A stretch of DNA of 64,000 bases from Nitzschia sp. DOCU1 (GCA_951394045.1 OX595998.1:682001-746000), one strand, 5' to 3'. Counted from the first letter of the stretch, positions 43,781-54,919 are shown. Program-made: numbers and translations. Notes: generated from the letters alone by a model not told the origin.

Positions 43781-45142
43781 AGTGCTAAATAGATGGATTG
43801 TTCCTAACGAGAATCTGTCCGCCGATACAATGTTCGCAACTTGTGATGGTAACACTACGATCGAAAACAACAGGGAAGACGTTGGTGATGATGTTGCAAA
43901 GGATGAAACAATAGGATTCTTGCTTTCGAACGACGATTAGGACTTGCTGAGTGTTCTTGTGTCGGTAGATGAAATCGTTTATTAGCCTATCATCGCACCC
44001 ATCATCATCGACAAATCGATGACGACGATGCGGCGAGTAGATAGCGACACTGGTGATGACGAATTACGTACACGATGTGTTGGAGGGAAAAAGTCAGGCC
44101 GTTCTTTTTATGGTGCGTCTTTCGTGCGGACGGCGAGCTCCACGTCACAATCCCAGTCAGCGATCGTTCGGCCGGCCAAACTTCGACCGTGACTGAAAAG
44201 GGACTCAAAAGGAAACGGATAAAGGCCAGACTGGCCGGATCGTGCTTCTTCCTTGGTCATTGCGGAAGACCGGTATGGAATGACGTCATAGCCTTGCCTG
44301 CTCGCCTTACGCGTCGGGTTTTTTCGCGGGTCCACACGGCAAACTTCATGTGCTTCTCGCACGGGTAGGCACACTATGTCTTCTTCTTGGGCGCTGATTG
44401 GTGAATGGCTGTCGTTTCCTCGAGAAAGATAGCTTGAGGCGATGGATGGTGAAGGTCCTACGCAAGCTCAACGTGGCCCGGACTACGGCCGACCACGCAC
44501 TCCCTCGCCGCTTTCCCTTTCTCGCTCTCCTTCGCCCAACCATCGGCGCAAATGCGTTCGAAAGAGTGGGAAGTGAAACACACCACAACCACAAAAGGAA
44601 TCTTTGGTCATTTTATCGCCAAGAAAGGTAGGTCCACGCTGGGGTCCTTTCGCTTTTGTATCCTATCCATCGGCTCTTGCACCTTGGGGTTCAACCCCAT
44701 GGCTTACATGCCAGACAATGGCAAGAATAAGTTATGCAGGTCGTCAGAGCGTCAGTCATTTTCGCGTCGTCGTCGAGTGAAAAATGCCCCCTTGGGCCTT
44801 GGGCCAGGGGCGTTTCCTAGGCAGGTTCTTCTTGCCGGAGACGACGCGATCGCTGCCAGAATAACATCTTAAAGACGATGTCATTCTCGGTAGATGTCTG
44901 ACATGACGATCTTTAATGGCATTTGTCGACCCAGCATTCCTTTCGGCGTAGCCAATGCCTCAGGAACTTAGCATAAGCGATGGTGCATGCCGATTGGTGG
45001 AGAACCGAGTTCTATTACGTCATTCGTCTGTCTTTCCCGACTACTTTTTCTTTCTTGCTAATATACTCACTTTGTTGCTTCTTTGGTTGCTTTCATTGCT
45101 CTCCTTATTCTTTTCCGTCTTAGTCACTTTCTCGTTTTCAAA
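43781..45142. other. Intergenic region between divergent genes
   Basis: A long spacer with a TGACGTCA octamer near 44280-44287, GC-rich stretches near 44500, and a pyrimidine-rich leader (tttctttcttgctaatatactc...) just upstream of the ADP/ATP carrier. No supported gene. It probably contains both promoters. Confidence 0.45.
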
Positions 45143-46045
45143 ATGTCTGATTTCGTCATCAACTTTTTGGCCGGTGGTGTTTCCGGTGCCGTCGCCAAGA
45201 CCGCCACGGCTCCCATTGAGCGTGTGAAGCTGTTGATCCAGACCCAGGATGCCAACCCCAAGATTATCTCGGGAGAAGTCGCCCGTTACACTGGGATTGT
45301 GAATTGCTTCTCCCGTGTGGCCTCGGAACAGGGAATCTCTGCTTTCTGGCGTGGTAACTTGACCAACATTATCCGTTACTTCCCTACCCAGGCTTTTAAC
45401 TTTGCCTTCAAGGACTCGATCAAGGCCATGTTCCCCAGGGCGGACAAGCACACCGAATTCCTCAAATTTTTCATGATCAACATGGCCTCTGGTGGTTTGG
45501 CCGGAGCCGGATCGTTGATGATTGTCTACCCTCTGGACTACGCCCGTACTCGTCTGGCCTCCGATGTCGGTACTGGAAAGCAACAATTCAGTGGTCTGAT
45601 TGACTGTCTTACTCAGACCGTCAAGAGCTCTGGTGTCAAAGGTCTCTACAACGGTGTGGGAGTTTCCATTGTTGGTATTATCCCCTACCGTGGAGCCTAT
45701 TTCGGACTTTTCGATACCCTTTCCGGGTACAATCCTTACCAAAAGTCCGAAAACTCCCTCTTCCGTGCCTCCTCCAAGTTTGCCTGCGCCCAAACTTCCG
45801 CTATCGCCGCCGGTTACGCCTCCTACCCCTTTGATACCGTCCGTCGTCGTCTTCAGATGCAATCGGAGAAGCCCAAGTCGGAATGGGTCTACAGCGGAAC
45901 CATGGATTGCTTCACCAAGATCATGAAGGACGAAGGTACGTCGGCCTTGTTCAAGGGAGCTGGTGCCAACGCTCTCCGTACTGTTGGAGCTGCCTTGGTC
46001 CTTGTGTTCTACTCGGAGATCACTGCCTACATGAAGAAGAAGTAA
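45143..46045 (+). CDS. Mitochondrial ADP/ATP carrier (or close AAC-like carrier)
   Basis: 300 residues from the ATG at 45143 (MSDFVINFLAGGVSGAVAKT); the upstream ATG at 45083 lies in the leader. Three mitochondrial carrier repeats are seen with PIERVK, PLDYAR and PFDTVR signatures and six predicted helices. FWRGNLTNIIRYFPTQAFNFAFKD and the overall text match ADP/ATP translocases of the inner membrane, which exchange cytosolic ADP for matrix ATP. The classical RRRMMM signature reads RRRLQM here, in DTVRRRLQMQSEKP. Codon use is strongly biased to C-ending codons, suggesting high expression. It has no intron. Confidence 0.92.
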   Translation: MSDFVINFLAGGVSGAVAKTATAPIERVKLLIQTQDANPKIISGEVARYTGIVNCFSRVASEQGISAFWRGNLTNIIRYFPTQAFNFAFKDSIKAMFPRADKHTEFLKFFMINMASGGLAGAGSLMIVYPLDYARTRLASDVGTGKQQFSGLIDCLTQTVKSSGVKGLYNGVGVSIVGIIPYRGAYFGLFDTLSGYNPYQKSENSLFRASSKFACAQTSAIAAGYASYPFDTVRRRLQMQSEKPKSEWVYSGTMDCFTKIMKDEGTSALFKGAGANALRTVGAALVLVFYSEITAYMKKK

Positions 46046-47341
46046 ATTGGTCAGTTCGACGCTGTCGAAAAATTGGTCGTGTCGTTGGTCAGTTCGGAGT
46101 AGTTGCTGTTGTTCCCGAAGTCATATGAAATACAACACTGCCCATGATGATGGACGATGCGTACCATATTGGTGTATTATTGATAAATCTCTACTATAAA
46201 TGGATCAGCACGACGTCACTGTATGAAAATCATGTGACGACCTTATTGTTATTCTCATCCATCATATGTGCTCTTTCAATACATCCATTTATGTATTGTA
46301 TTCTCCCCTGTGATATATAACTCAGGGGGCGTGAATCATAATGCCACATGAAGGCTCCTCAGAGAAGCTGGAACGAAATCACGGGCATGACAGGGCCAGT
46401 ACGAAATCGGTCATCCGGAAGATCGTGGGAGGAACCTTGGTGTCGTCTGCCTCATTTCTCTCTCTCCCATCTCGGATGATCGAGGGTACAACGAACTCGG
46501 GCGTCGACTATCTACTACTCGTCAAGGCTGACAACTACTCCCGTGCCGGCAGTGCCGCGTACTACAGGTACAGCGCGAACCTGTTCTTAGTTGAGTCATA
46601 GGCCTTGTATTGCGTCGTGGCCATGGGTATCAATACTATTATTCGGCTGTAGCGCAATGAAGTATATATCCAGGGGTGTGTTTTACATTCAGATCGAACA
46701 AAGCCAATAGCAGGAGATGACTACCTACCAGTGGTGGGGACCACCCGACGCCCCTTGGGACCCCTCATCACTGCTGAAGCAGAGACACTCAATGACTTTC
46801 TTGGCGCTACAACGTCATCCGCCACACCCCGCGAGTCGTAGCTAGATTGCCGCCATGATAGAACGATAGTATACCTGTAGTTTGTTATCGCTCCCAGTTC
46901 TACATGTGTGACACTCGAATCTCTACAAGAGAACTGCGAGGGTGGTACCGCATCCAAACTCTTCCCCTTTACCTACATTTGCGTGTGGCCAAGGGCTTGG
47001 CATGACTTCGGATATCTACTGCAAGCCATTCTTGGCTGGTGAAGTTGACAGCTGGTCGATTTGTAATTGTAGAAATAGTAGTTTCGATGAATCTATAGAG
47101 ATTGGTTAGAATCCTGAAACTACTAATCCTGCCGTTTTGAGGATCCAGTGTATGGATCGAGCGCTGCTGATGTTGTTGTCGCGTCCTGCTACAAATAGCA
47201 AGAAGCGCTTCATGGAGAATGAAAAAAGTCAGAAGGACGCCTGAAAGGTCGTGTGCCGTGATGGTATTTCCATTCCATCATGGGTATTGGACTAGATGGA
47301 AGAATGCCCCTGGATCATGTGTACTCGGTCGGCGCTTGTTT
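46046..47341. other. Intergenic region without recognisable gene
   Basis: Contains the 3' UTR of the carrier, with AT-rich stretches near 46160-46330, and short frames without domains. Confidence 0.4.
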
Positions 47342-48070
47342 TTAAAATATCGCCCAAGCCGGACGCCGTGGTGACAAGGGTGGTTTGCTGCTACTTGTCG
47401 AAGAAAAGGAACCCCCCGAGGAATTGGGTGTCCTGGGCGATTCCACTCGTCGTGGAATGGGAGCATGAATGACTTTCTTGTGAATCGGTGTGCTTGCTTT
47501 GGTTTTTTGAAATTGATCCCAGGGTATTTGATGACTAGTGCCATTCTCCTTGCCGCCCACGATGCGAATAGGTTTGGGAGGTCCTGGAATAATGGCTGCT
47601 GAAGATGCAAACGTATTTACCAGGGAGGGAGATTCGCCCGAAGTCGGAGAATAAGGTTGTTTTGGTTGTGGACTGAAGCTGCTGCTGGTCGTCGTGGTAG
47701 AAGCTCCTCCTCCTGTTGAGTGTTTCAAAAAGCGGGGTGCCAATCCCGTGGATGTGTATGCCGATGGAAGTACCGAACACAGAGGACAGGCCTTGAGATG
47801 GCGACATTTACGATAGTGTTTCCATACTCGCCGACAACTCTTGCAGCAAGGGACTCCACAATGAGGTGAAGTACAAAAGCTCATGTGTTCAAAGAGACGT
47901 TTCGAGGCACAACACAGGGGATCGGAGGGACAGTGAGTCTCTTGGGTATACCCTTCATGGGTACAATACGCGGCATGGTACAACTTTGTCAACAAACTTC
48001 GTTTGGACTCGAGATCGCCATAATCGATAGTACTGATGGAACGATCATCCAAGGAGTGGTTAACAAACAT
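47342..48070 (-). CDS. TAZ zinc-finger protein
   Basis: 242 residues. Residues about 25-100 form a TAZ domain: a run of helices with His/Cys ligands in LLTKLYHAAYCTH, CPSDPLCCASKRLFEHMSFC, GVPCCKSCRRVWKHYRKCRHLKACPLC. Three HCCC-type zinc sites are expected. The rest (about 140 residues) is Ser/Thr/Pro-rich and probably disordered, with no HAT or KIX domain, so this is not a CBP/p300 orthologue. TAZ domains bind transcription-factor activation segments. The start at 48070 is the first ATG in frame; an upstream exon ending at a ccttttcag acceptor near 48110 is possible. Confidence 0.75.
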   Translation of the reverse strand: MFVNHSLDDRSISTIDYGDLESKRSLLTKLYHAAYCTHEGYTQETHCPSDPLCCASKRLFEHMSFCTSPHCGVPCCKSCRRVWKHYRKCRHLKACPLCSVLPSAYTSTGLAPRFLKHSTGGGASTTTTSSSFSPQPKQPYSPTSGESPSLVNTFASSAAIIPGPPKPIRIVGGKENGTSHQIPWDQFQKTKASTPIHKKVIHAPIPRRVESPRTPNSSGGSFSSTSSSKPPLSPRRPAWAIF

Positions 48071-48835
48071 GGCTGACAGTCAGTGGGCGTGCCGAAGTAT
48101 CTGAAAAGGGGAACGCAAACAGAAAGGCAAGTTGTGCAATAGATATGCTCAAGATAGAGGTGCTGCGTTGGTCTATTTTGGACGGCCAAAGAGGAGAGGA
48201 AGGTTGACCAATAACGATACAGGTGAGATGTGGTGGTCGTTTTGGTGCAGTAAATTCGTGCCAAAAGTCGGCGGGCCACAAGAATGAGGTCCATTTCCCG
48301 CCATGGTAAAAAGAAAATTCATTTATCCAATCTACAGATATGAAGATTGGAATGTCGCAAATTTTGTCCGTTCTCAAGTACGAACCTGTCCGTCTGTCAT
48401 CCGTGCCGGTACGTACGTTGGCTATCATGAATGGCAGAATGACGAAAGCCAAAGGCGAATTCGATGGGGCGATTTCCAATCAAAGGAGCCGGCCGCGCGG
48501 CGCAAGCCGAGCGAGCCTTCATTTTTCCCCCGTTCCACTCACGGGTCGTTTTCGGTGTTTGCGTGGGATGATACTTTGATTGCTACCGTCGCAGCCGTGC
48601 GTTGATCATGCTGTCCTAGATAGATGCAACAAAGTGCATGGGTGATACACCCGGATTAAAGTTGATGTGGGCAGGAACAAGCTATGATGCCACAAACTAC
48701 GTCTGACAACGATGACGATTCTGTGCTTCTCATTCTTGTGAACGATGAGAACCCACATTCATCGAACGCCGGGTTAGTCATCATGGTAACAACAACCAGA
48801 CTATGATTGTGTCACAACACAAATAAAGATTGACA
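48071..48835. promoter_or_regulatory. Spacer with first copy of the duplicated upstream block
   Basis: A block at about 48482-48600 (ggcgcaagccgagcgagcctt) is repeated at about 49885-49985 upstream of the second membrane-protein gene. No gene seen. Confidence 0.5.
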
Positions 48836-49648
48836 ATGACATCCAAAGAAGAAAAAAATGATATTCTTCCACCCGACGACAAGGGCCTTGGCGATTCGGA
48901 AGAAGTAGAAGAAATGGAACAAGGCATCTTGGAAGAACAACTACAGCCAAAAGAAAGCAACGAAAAACCAGCGGAGGAGGACACGAATGATCATCAATCT
49001 CAACCCGATATTGATGATTCTCCCGAGAGCACATTTCACCGTCGCTTCTCGCGGCTGTGTGTATGGCCCCGTGTGTTGGTCGTTGGGCTTCACATTCTCT
49101 TTCTCGCTGCATCGTGCCTGATGGATGGCAAATTCACCTATTCTTGGGCTGACGAAGCGGCTGGAGTGACTTGGCTGGCTGCGACAAACTCAAGTCTCAT
49201 TCAACATCTCAAAATGATGTTGTGGCCATGGTGGCTAATCTTGTGGCCCATGGATTTGTTGGCACGCAAGTATTTTTATGGTCGCTCTCAAACCATGTAT
49301 CAACGCCGCATTTCTCAATCGACTTGGCTAAGTCTTTGTCTGGCACAACCTGTGGCCATGTTGTCCGCAATGTTATTCATTTCGGTAGTGTTTGCCATTA
49401 TTCATTATGCGGCAAGCGAGTCCTTGGCACCAGTGGTGATCTCGTTGTTTCTGGTGGCCGTTATTTTCTTTTCGACAATGCGTCTCTATTGGATGGGAAA
49501 TGAACAAGTCGCAGCTTGGTGGGCCTTTGGATACCTTATTTTTGGTATTCTATGGTTCTACACCTACTTTTCATATGAGGAAGACATTTATGATGGATTT
49601 TGGTTCAACCCCCATCCTAATGGTGATTCTACTGCTGATGGCGAATAA
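48836..49648 (+). CDS. Multi-pass membrane protein, tandem copy A
   Basis: About 270 residues from MTSKEEKND (48836; an ATG at 48830 is two codons upstream). The N-terminal 70 residues are very acidic and soluble. Then follow about five hydrophobic segments: LCVWPRVLVVGLHILFLAASCLM, MMLWPWWLILWPMDLLA, SLCLAQPVAMLSAMLFISVVFAIIHY, VVISLFLVAVIFFSTMRLYW and WWAFGYLIFGILWFYTYF. A conserved polar loop ARKYFYGRSQTMYQRRISQSTW lies between helices 2 and 3. No family recognised. The next gene is its close paralogue, in the same orientation. Confidence 0.75.
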   Translation: MTSKEEKNDILPPDDKGLGDSEEVEEMEQGILEEQLQPKESNEKPAEEDTNDHQSQPDIDDSPESTFHRRFSRLCVWPRVLVVGLHILFLAASCLMDGKFTYSWADEAAGVTWLAATNSSLIQHLKMMLWPWWLILWPMDLLARKYFYGRSQTMYQRRISQSTWLSLCLAQPVAMLSAMLFISVVFAIIHYAASESLAPVVISLFLVAVIFFSTMRLYWMGNEQVAAWWAFGYLIFGILWFYTYFSYEEDIYDGFWFNPHPNGDSTADGE

Positions 49649-50246
49649 AGCAAGCAGCAGCTGCTGCTGCGACAACGGTGAGACCGCGACGCACGTTCAG
49701 TGCTCAGGTGGCATCACCTGGATGCCCTCTTTCTCAAGCAATCAGGAAAGCTATAGCCATGCCGCCGCCCCAGAAATATCTTCAAGTAGTCTAGCATTAG
49801 ACTTCGTCGACTCATTTCTCCACTCTTTTCGTCTGTCAACCGTCAGTATGTTTCAAATTATTCGATGGAGTCGACTCAAATCGAAGGCGCCGCCAGCCGG
49901 CGCGCGCCGAGTGAGCCTTCACTTTTTCGCGTTCCTACGGTGGGTTTTCGGAGTTTTGTCGGGTGTGTAAACATTGATTGCTTACTACAGTCGCAGCTGT
50001 TTGTTAATCATGATGTTTTGGGTATAGATGGAAAACGAGCTATACACCATAGAATCTAGTTGATGTCAGCAGAAAAATCTGTTATGGCAGAAACTACGTC
50101 TGACAAGGATGACGATGCGGTGCTTCTCATTCTTTTGAAGATGCGAACCCTCGTTCATCGCATGCCGGGAAGTGTCATCATGGTAACAACCAGGCTGTCA
50201 GCTGTGTTATAACCATAATACTGATCTCGGATAACAACGATTAGCA
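49649..50246. promoter_or_regulatory. Spacer with second copy of the duplicated upstream block
   Basis: Its right part matches the leader of copy A, including ctgacaa-ggatgacgat, cattcttttgaagatgcgaaccc and the sequence around the start codon. Its left part (gccgccccagaaatatcttcaagtagtctagc) matches the tail after copy B at about 51161. It is part of a direct tandem duplication. Confidence 0.6.
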
Positions 50247-51056
50247 ATGGCATCCAAAGAGGAAAAAGTCGACACTCGCCCACCCGATGATAAGGGCCTG
50301 GACGATTTGGAAGAAGTAGAAGAAATGGAACAAGGCATTGTGGAAGAACAACCACTGCAAGAAGAAGGCGACAAAACACCTGCAGAAGACACGAATGATG
50401 ATGCACATGAAGTGGATAATGATAATGCTCCCGAGAGCACGTTTCACCGCCGTTTCCGGCAACTTTGTTTGTGGCCCCGCGTGTTAGTGGTTGGGATTCA
50501 CGTTATCTTTGTCGCAGTATCGGTCCTGATGGAAAACAAATTCGCCTATTCTTGGGCCGACGGTGCGGCTGGAGTAACCTGGTTCGCGGCGACAAATCAA
50601 AGTGTCGTTCAACACATCAAAATGATGTTGTGGCCATGGTGGTTCATTTTGTGGCCGATGGATTTGTTGGCGCGCAAGTATTGGTATGGTCGCACGCAAA
50701 CCATGTATCAACGACGCATTTCTCAATCGACATGGCTAAGTCTCTGTTTGGCCCAACCTGTGGCAATGTTATCGGCCATGCTATTCATTGCGGTTGTGTA
50801 TGCCATTATTTATTATGCGGGAAGCGAGTCCTTGACACCAGATGTTATCTTGTTTCTGGTAGCCGTCATGTTATTTTCGACGCTGCGTCTCTATTGGATG
50901 GGAAATGAAAAAGTGGCAGCATGGTGGGCCTTCGGATATCTTATGTTTGGTATTCTATGGTTCTATACCTATTTTTCGTACGAGGAAGACCTTTATAACG
51001 GCTATTGGTTCGATCCGGATCCGCATGACAATCAAAACAAGACTGATCGTCAGTAA
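50247..51056 (+). CDS. Multi-pass membrane protein, tandem copy B
   Basis: 269 residues, start MASKEEKVDTRPPDDKGL, aligned along its length with copy A; most of the transmembrane part is identical. Differences concentrate in the acidic N-terminus (LQEEGDKTPAEDTNDDAHEVDN) and the extreme C-terminus (DPDPHDNQNKTDRQ). The same five hydrophobic segments and the Tyr/Arg-rich loop (ARKYWYGRTQTMYQRRISQSTW) are retained and the frame is intact, so both copies appear functional. Start spacing between copies is about 1.41 kb. Confidence 0.75.
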   Translation: MASKEEKVDTRPPDDKGLDDLEEVEEMEQGIVEEQPLQEEGDKTPAEDTNDDAHEVDNDNAPESTFHRRFRQLCLWPRVLVVGIHVIFVAVSVLMENKFAYSWADGAAGVTWFAATNQSVVQHIKMMLWPWWFILWPMDLLARKYWYGRTQTMYQRRISQSTWLSLCLAQPVAMLSAMLFIAVVYAIIYYAGSESLTPDVILFLVAVMLFSTLRLYWMGNEKVAAWWAFGYLMFGILWFYTYFSYEEDLYNGYWFDPDPHDNQNKTDRQ

Positions 51057-51275
51057 AAGCAAGCAGCTCCTGCGGTAACACCGAGACCACGGCGCACGCT
51101 CAGTACTGTGGTGACTGCGTCCGATTGCCCTATCCCAAACAATCAACAAATGTAGCCATGTCGCCGCCCCAGAAATATCTGCCAGTAGTCTAGCATTACG
51201 TAGACTCTATCGACTTGTATCTGAACTCCTTCCGTTACAAAACTGATCATTTTTGTAGTAGCAAACGAAAAAAAT

Positions 51276-52766
51276 TCAAAATGGTACTGATCCACCCTCT
51301 CGCTTTTGGCGCACACAACGTTCAATGGGACAAGGGGATGGTGATGGTTGCTGCGGCGGATGATGCAATGGCACTTGGGCTGCAGACGACGAAGTAGGGC
51401 AGCCACCGCTGGTTGGCAGCGGTATTCGACTGCCTGCCATTTCCGCCATCACTGGCTGCTGCTGCTGCTGCTGTTGATAATGCGCATAATAAGGTTGATG
51501 TGCTGCTGGTTGCAATACCACAACATCGTTGTTGTTGATATTATCTCCTCCTCCCGTATTAGTAGGACAAGGCATTCCATCATGACATCGCTTCGTGACA
51601 CAACGCTCCATATTATTCGTAGAATAAGGTGATGCTGAAGGTGATGAAGAATGGCAACCACCATTTGAGCTGAGTGGTGATGGTTTATTTGAAGCTCCCC
51701 CAACCGCAATGGACGGCATGTGTGCGACTACAGGCGTCGGCCCAAGGGATTGGTGCTGTTGTCGTCGTGCAGCTGCCTCTTCTGCTGCTGCTTGCAGCAT
51801 CCTACCACAATGATTACTTCCTCCTCCCACCATGGACGGACACCCCGACAAGGACGGCACGCCCTCATCCCATCGTTTCGTCGTTGTTGTTGCTGCAGCT
51901 GCTTTGAGAGGCACAGGGAAGGGGTTGTCAGTCATCAAACTTTTCTTTTTCAAAAGTTTTTGAGGACACCAAGCCTCGCAATAATCCCGGTCGGCTTCTT
52001 CCAAAGCTAAATCGCGTGCCCATTGGGTACATTTCGAAGAAATCCGAGCAATAAATTCCGGGCATCGACTTTTACTCTGTGCTTTCAGAGTGCATCGTAT
52101 GGCCAAGTGTTTATGTCGTTGTCGATTCAAACACACCCGATGTTCCAGACCTCGAGTATTAGTCGTATCATCTGCAGCAGCGGCTGCTGGTGATGCCCCG
52201 TCGTCGTCTGGACACTGTGTTTCGCCTTCCGGCGATATTGGAGGCGAATCATCCTCATCCTCAAGATCCTGACATGCCGCTGCTGCGAATCGGGGTGGCG
52301 GTGGAGGAGACAGGGATCCATCTCCACGCTTTAACTGGCCCATTATTAGTTTGGCGGATATCGTCGACTCGGAAGAAGTAGGTCCATCTCGCAACTTTCG
52401 ACATTGATCCCGCACTTGATTCTTAAAGTCATCCAAGTCAGATGTGGGATACCATAACGTGTTGCGTTCTTCTAAACTCATGGAGGAACCAGGTTCAATA
52501 AAGGAAACCACTCGTGCCTCGTGAAACTGCACATGCTTTTTCGTTGAAGAAGGATAAAAGGCACCATTGTTGCTGCCAAGGGTGGGAGGTCCGGGCAATC
52601 GCGGGGCTGATGGAGGAAGGGAAATGTACAAGCGGTCCAATGAATCTTGGGGAAATTGTTGTTGCTGCTGCTGCTGCGCATGATCCGTCGTGGAATCATC
52701 ATTGTAAGGAGAAGAAGAGTTCATCATGTAATCAGTATTGTTGTTGCTGCTGCTACTAGCTGCCAT
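51276..52766 (-). CDS. Low-complexity protein with a conserved Trp/Tyr core, function unknown
   Basis: About 496 residues from Met at 52766 (MAASSSSNNN); the frame opens at 52805. A folded segment near residues 75-140 (HVQFHEARVVSFIEP, then EERNTLWYPTSDLDDFKNQVRDQC) and another near 210-280 (LEHRVCLNRQRHKHLAIRC, then DYCEAWC) are separated by acidic and polyglycine/proline text. The C-terminal third is Ser/Gln/His-rich with poly-Q runs. I believe a segment of the type 'V-x-F...LWY...D...F' recurs in uncharacterised diatom proteins, but I cannot name it. The long CAG/CTG runs are prone to length change. Confidence 0.6.
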   Translation of the reverse strand: MAASSSSNNNTDYMMNSSSPYNDDSTTDHAQQQQQQQFPQDSLDRLYISLPPSAPRLPGPPTLGSNNGAFYPSSTKKHVQFHEARVVSFIEPGSSMSLEERNTLWYPTSDLDDFKNQVRDQCRKLRDGPTSSESTISAKLIMGQLKRGDGSLSPPPPPRFAAAACQDLEDEDDSPPISPEGETQCPDDDGASPAAAAADDTTNTRGLEHRVCLNRQRHKHLAIRCTLKAQSKSRCPEFIARISSKCTQWARDLALEEADRDYCEAWCPQKLLKKKSLMTDNPFPVPLKAAAATTTTKRWDEGVPSLSGCPSMVGGGSNHCGRMLQAAAEEAAARRQQHQSLGPTPVVAHMPSIAVGGASNKPSPLSSNGGCHSSSPSASPYSTNNMERCVTKRCHDGMPCPTNTGGGDNINNNDVVVLQPAAHQPYYAHYQQQQQQQPVMAEMAGSRIPLPTSGGCPTSSSAAQVPLHHPPQQPSPSPCPIERCVRQKREGGSVPF

Positions 52767-53486
52767 GAAGTGAATGAGCATGTACCAGGTATTTCTCCAT
52801 GCCACGGGTGCAAAGTCAGAAACACAAAAGGGTCGGAAGTTTTCAAGGTGTCGATGATGAAGAGGCGTCTGGTCCTTGTTCCTAGCACTTCCTTTTCGCT
52901 TGGATAACTGTAGTTTTGGGGTGAAAGGGAAATGGTCAGCGTGGTGACAGGGAATTCGTTATTTCTCTCTTCTCCCTGCGACGAATCCGAAGGCTTATAA
53001 TTTAGTTAGGGGCAGTAATCGGTATTAACCCCAGGGTTTCCAAAGTATGAGGGTTCGTACAGTAGCGACCTTGGGGACGAACGTCGTGGAACTTCTTTCA
53101 TTTTGGAACACTCTGGATCTTCGCGTTCGAGAAAGGGCGCAAATGCGAACAGAAAAACATAATTAAAGTGGCGGTACTGGATTGACTGGTGCGACCATAG
53201 CGCTATTTTGGCGACATCTGGATAGGGAACGTAATCCAGCGAAAGAAAAGCACGGAGTACCCAGATAGACTCTATTTTGAAGCCTGACGAGGATCAACCT
53301 AAAAGAAAGCATCAGCAGCAGCATGCAAGGTCCTCGCTATCGACAGGTCGGACGACAGCTCAACATGGCCCTTTCGTCTATTTAGTAGTTGAAGTGAATG
53401 AAACCTTTTCTGTTTATTTGTATCCGGCAGCGGGAGCAGCAATGGTAATAGTGCTTGCTTTTTGTTGCCAGTCTTGCAGGCCATTA
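52767..53486. other. Intergenic region without recognisable gene
   Basis: Contains a TACCAGGTA word near 52783, and the 3' flank of the SDR gene. Nothing else seen. Confidence 0.4.
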
Positions 53487-54383
53487 CTATCTAGAGCCTA
53501 GATTTTGTCGGCCCCCATCGATCGCAATGCACTCGCCAGTCAAGAATTTTGCCTTGTCGGAGACTAAAAAGGCAATCAGTTCCGCCACCTCGGAAGGTTG
53601 CCCCACACGTCCCAAGCTCGCCGCGAGAGGATGCGTCACTTCGATACTACGCTTCAAAAAGTCTTGATAGGCTTCCTCGGACATTCCAGCCGTCTATGTT
53701 TTTTTTATAATAGTTGTGGTTAGAGACAGCAGTCAGCAACTTTGAGTATCATGGCAACAAGGACAATGAAGAACCCAAGCGCATCACCCGCTTTTATTAG
53801 TACTTACCCGGTGCAAGTTCGTCTGGATGACTCCTGGATTCACGGCATTGACTCGAATCCCATCCTTTGCCAAATCAATCGATGCGCATCGCGTCAACTG
53901 GTCCACGGCCGCCTTGCTCATACAATACGAGGCACACGACGCAAAGGACTGCTTGCCATTGACAGAACTGACAGTGACAATCGATGATGTGGGATTCTTT
54001 TTCAAATGGGGCACAGCCGCCAAAATAATCTCATACGGCGCTTGACAATTCAGTCTCATGTTGTAATGATAATTGTCCAAATCAGCCGTCCCCACTGGCC
54101 CACCCCGAAGTCCACCCGCTCCATTAATGACTGTGGTCAGAGAGCCGCCCAATTTCGCGACGGCTTGTTCGACGAGTCTTGAACAGGCCCCCTCTTGGGT
54201 GATATCCACAACGACATAGTCCAAGATAGACCCCGCTTCTTTCATGGCCTGCAGTGACGATTCGGCCCTTCCGGCTCCCACCACCTGCGCTCCGTAGGCG
54301 GTGAGAATTTCACAGGTCGATTTGCCAATACCCGAACTCGCGCCTGTCACGAGACACTTGAACGAAGAAAGATTAATTGACAT
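53487..54383 (-). CDS. Short-chain dehydrogenase/reductase
   Basis: Exons 54383-53808 and 53693-53487 join in phase 0 across a 114-nt GTAAGT...CATAG intron, giving 260 residues. The start at Met 54383 ([21 protein letters not shown]) fits the usual classical SDR length; an upstream ATG at 54485 would add 34 residues. TGASSGIGK binds the cofactor, INGAGG replaces the usual NNAG, Ser in VTVSSVNG and YCMSK supply the catalytic residues, and GGRQNLGSR ends the fold. Substrate unknown; the closest general type is the xylulose reductase / 3-oxoacyl-ACP reductase group. It is divergent from the gene at 54920. Confidence 0.88.
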
Positions 54384-54919
54384 ATTATTGGATATGATGT
54401 TGGAACGACGACAGGTGGCTCCATAGAAGTGAGTTTGCTTGTTTGGAGACGATTGCATCCAAACATTGCGAGTCGAAGTCGGCATTATCGTTTGGCTTCA
54501 TTTTTGTTCTTTTCCGCGAATGACGAACGCGTCGACCATCAACGACGATCGAAAATTGAAGGGGGATTTGGGAAACCCCGGATCGACACGCCCGCGCGCG
54601 CCGCGGTGTATTTCCCGCCAAAAGACTCACAGTCAGTACGTATATTTGTACCATGTATACAATACTAGGTATGATCACTGCTGCAGTACTACATCTTAGT
54701 AGAAAAATACGTGGTGACCCCGAACGGCGGGGAAACCAAAATCGCTGAAATAGAATGCAAAATCCCATCATAGCCCACACCAAGCTTCAGCGAACACATA
54801 GCATTTCACTACGGCAACACTCAATCACTCCGGAGTCCGAAAGCGTCAGACGAAGACTATTTGTAGTGACATCCACACAACAGCAACCTTGAGAGGATAA
54901 GCGACAAAAGCAAAACAAC
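54384..54919. promoter_or_regulatory. Divergent promoter region
   Basis: About 540 bp shared by the SDR gene (minus) and the GHKL ATPase gene (plus). Near 54590-54605 a CG-rich stretch (cgcccgcgcgcgccgcgg) occurs. No gene is supported here. Confidence 0.45.

Noticed and set aside
44000..45000. tRNA or other small RNA gene in the long spacer
   Set aside because: No cloverleaf with a TTCRANNC-type T-loop and matching acceptor stem could be seen by eye here or elsewhere in the window.
45041..45862. Long minus-strand open frame opposite the ADP/ATP carrier
   Set aside because: It is antisense to a clear housekeeping gene with strong codon bias, which creates long mirror frames.
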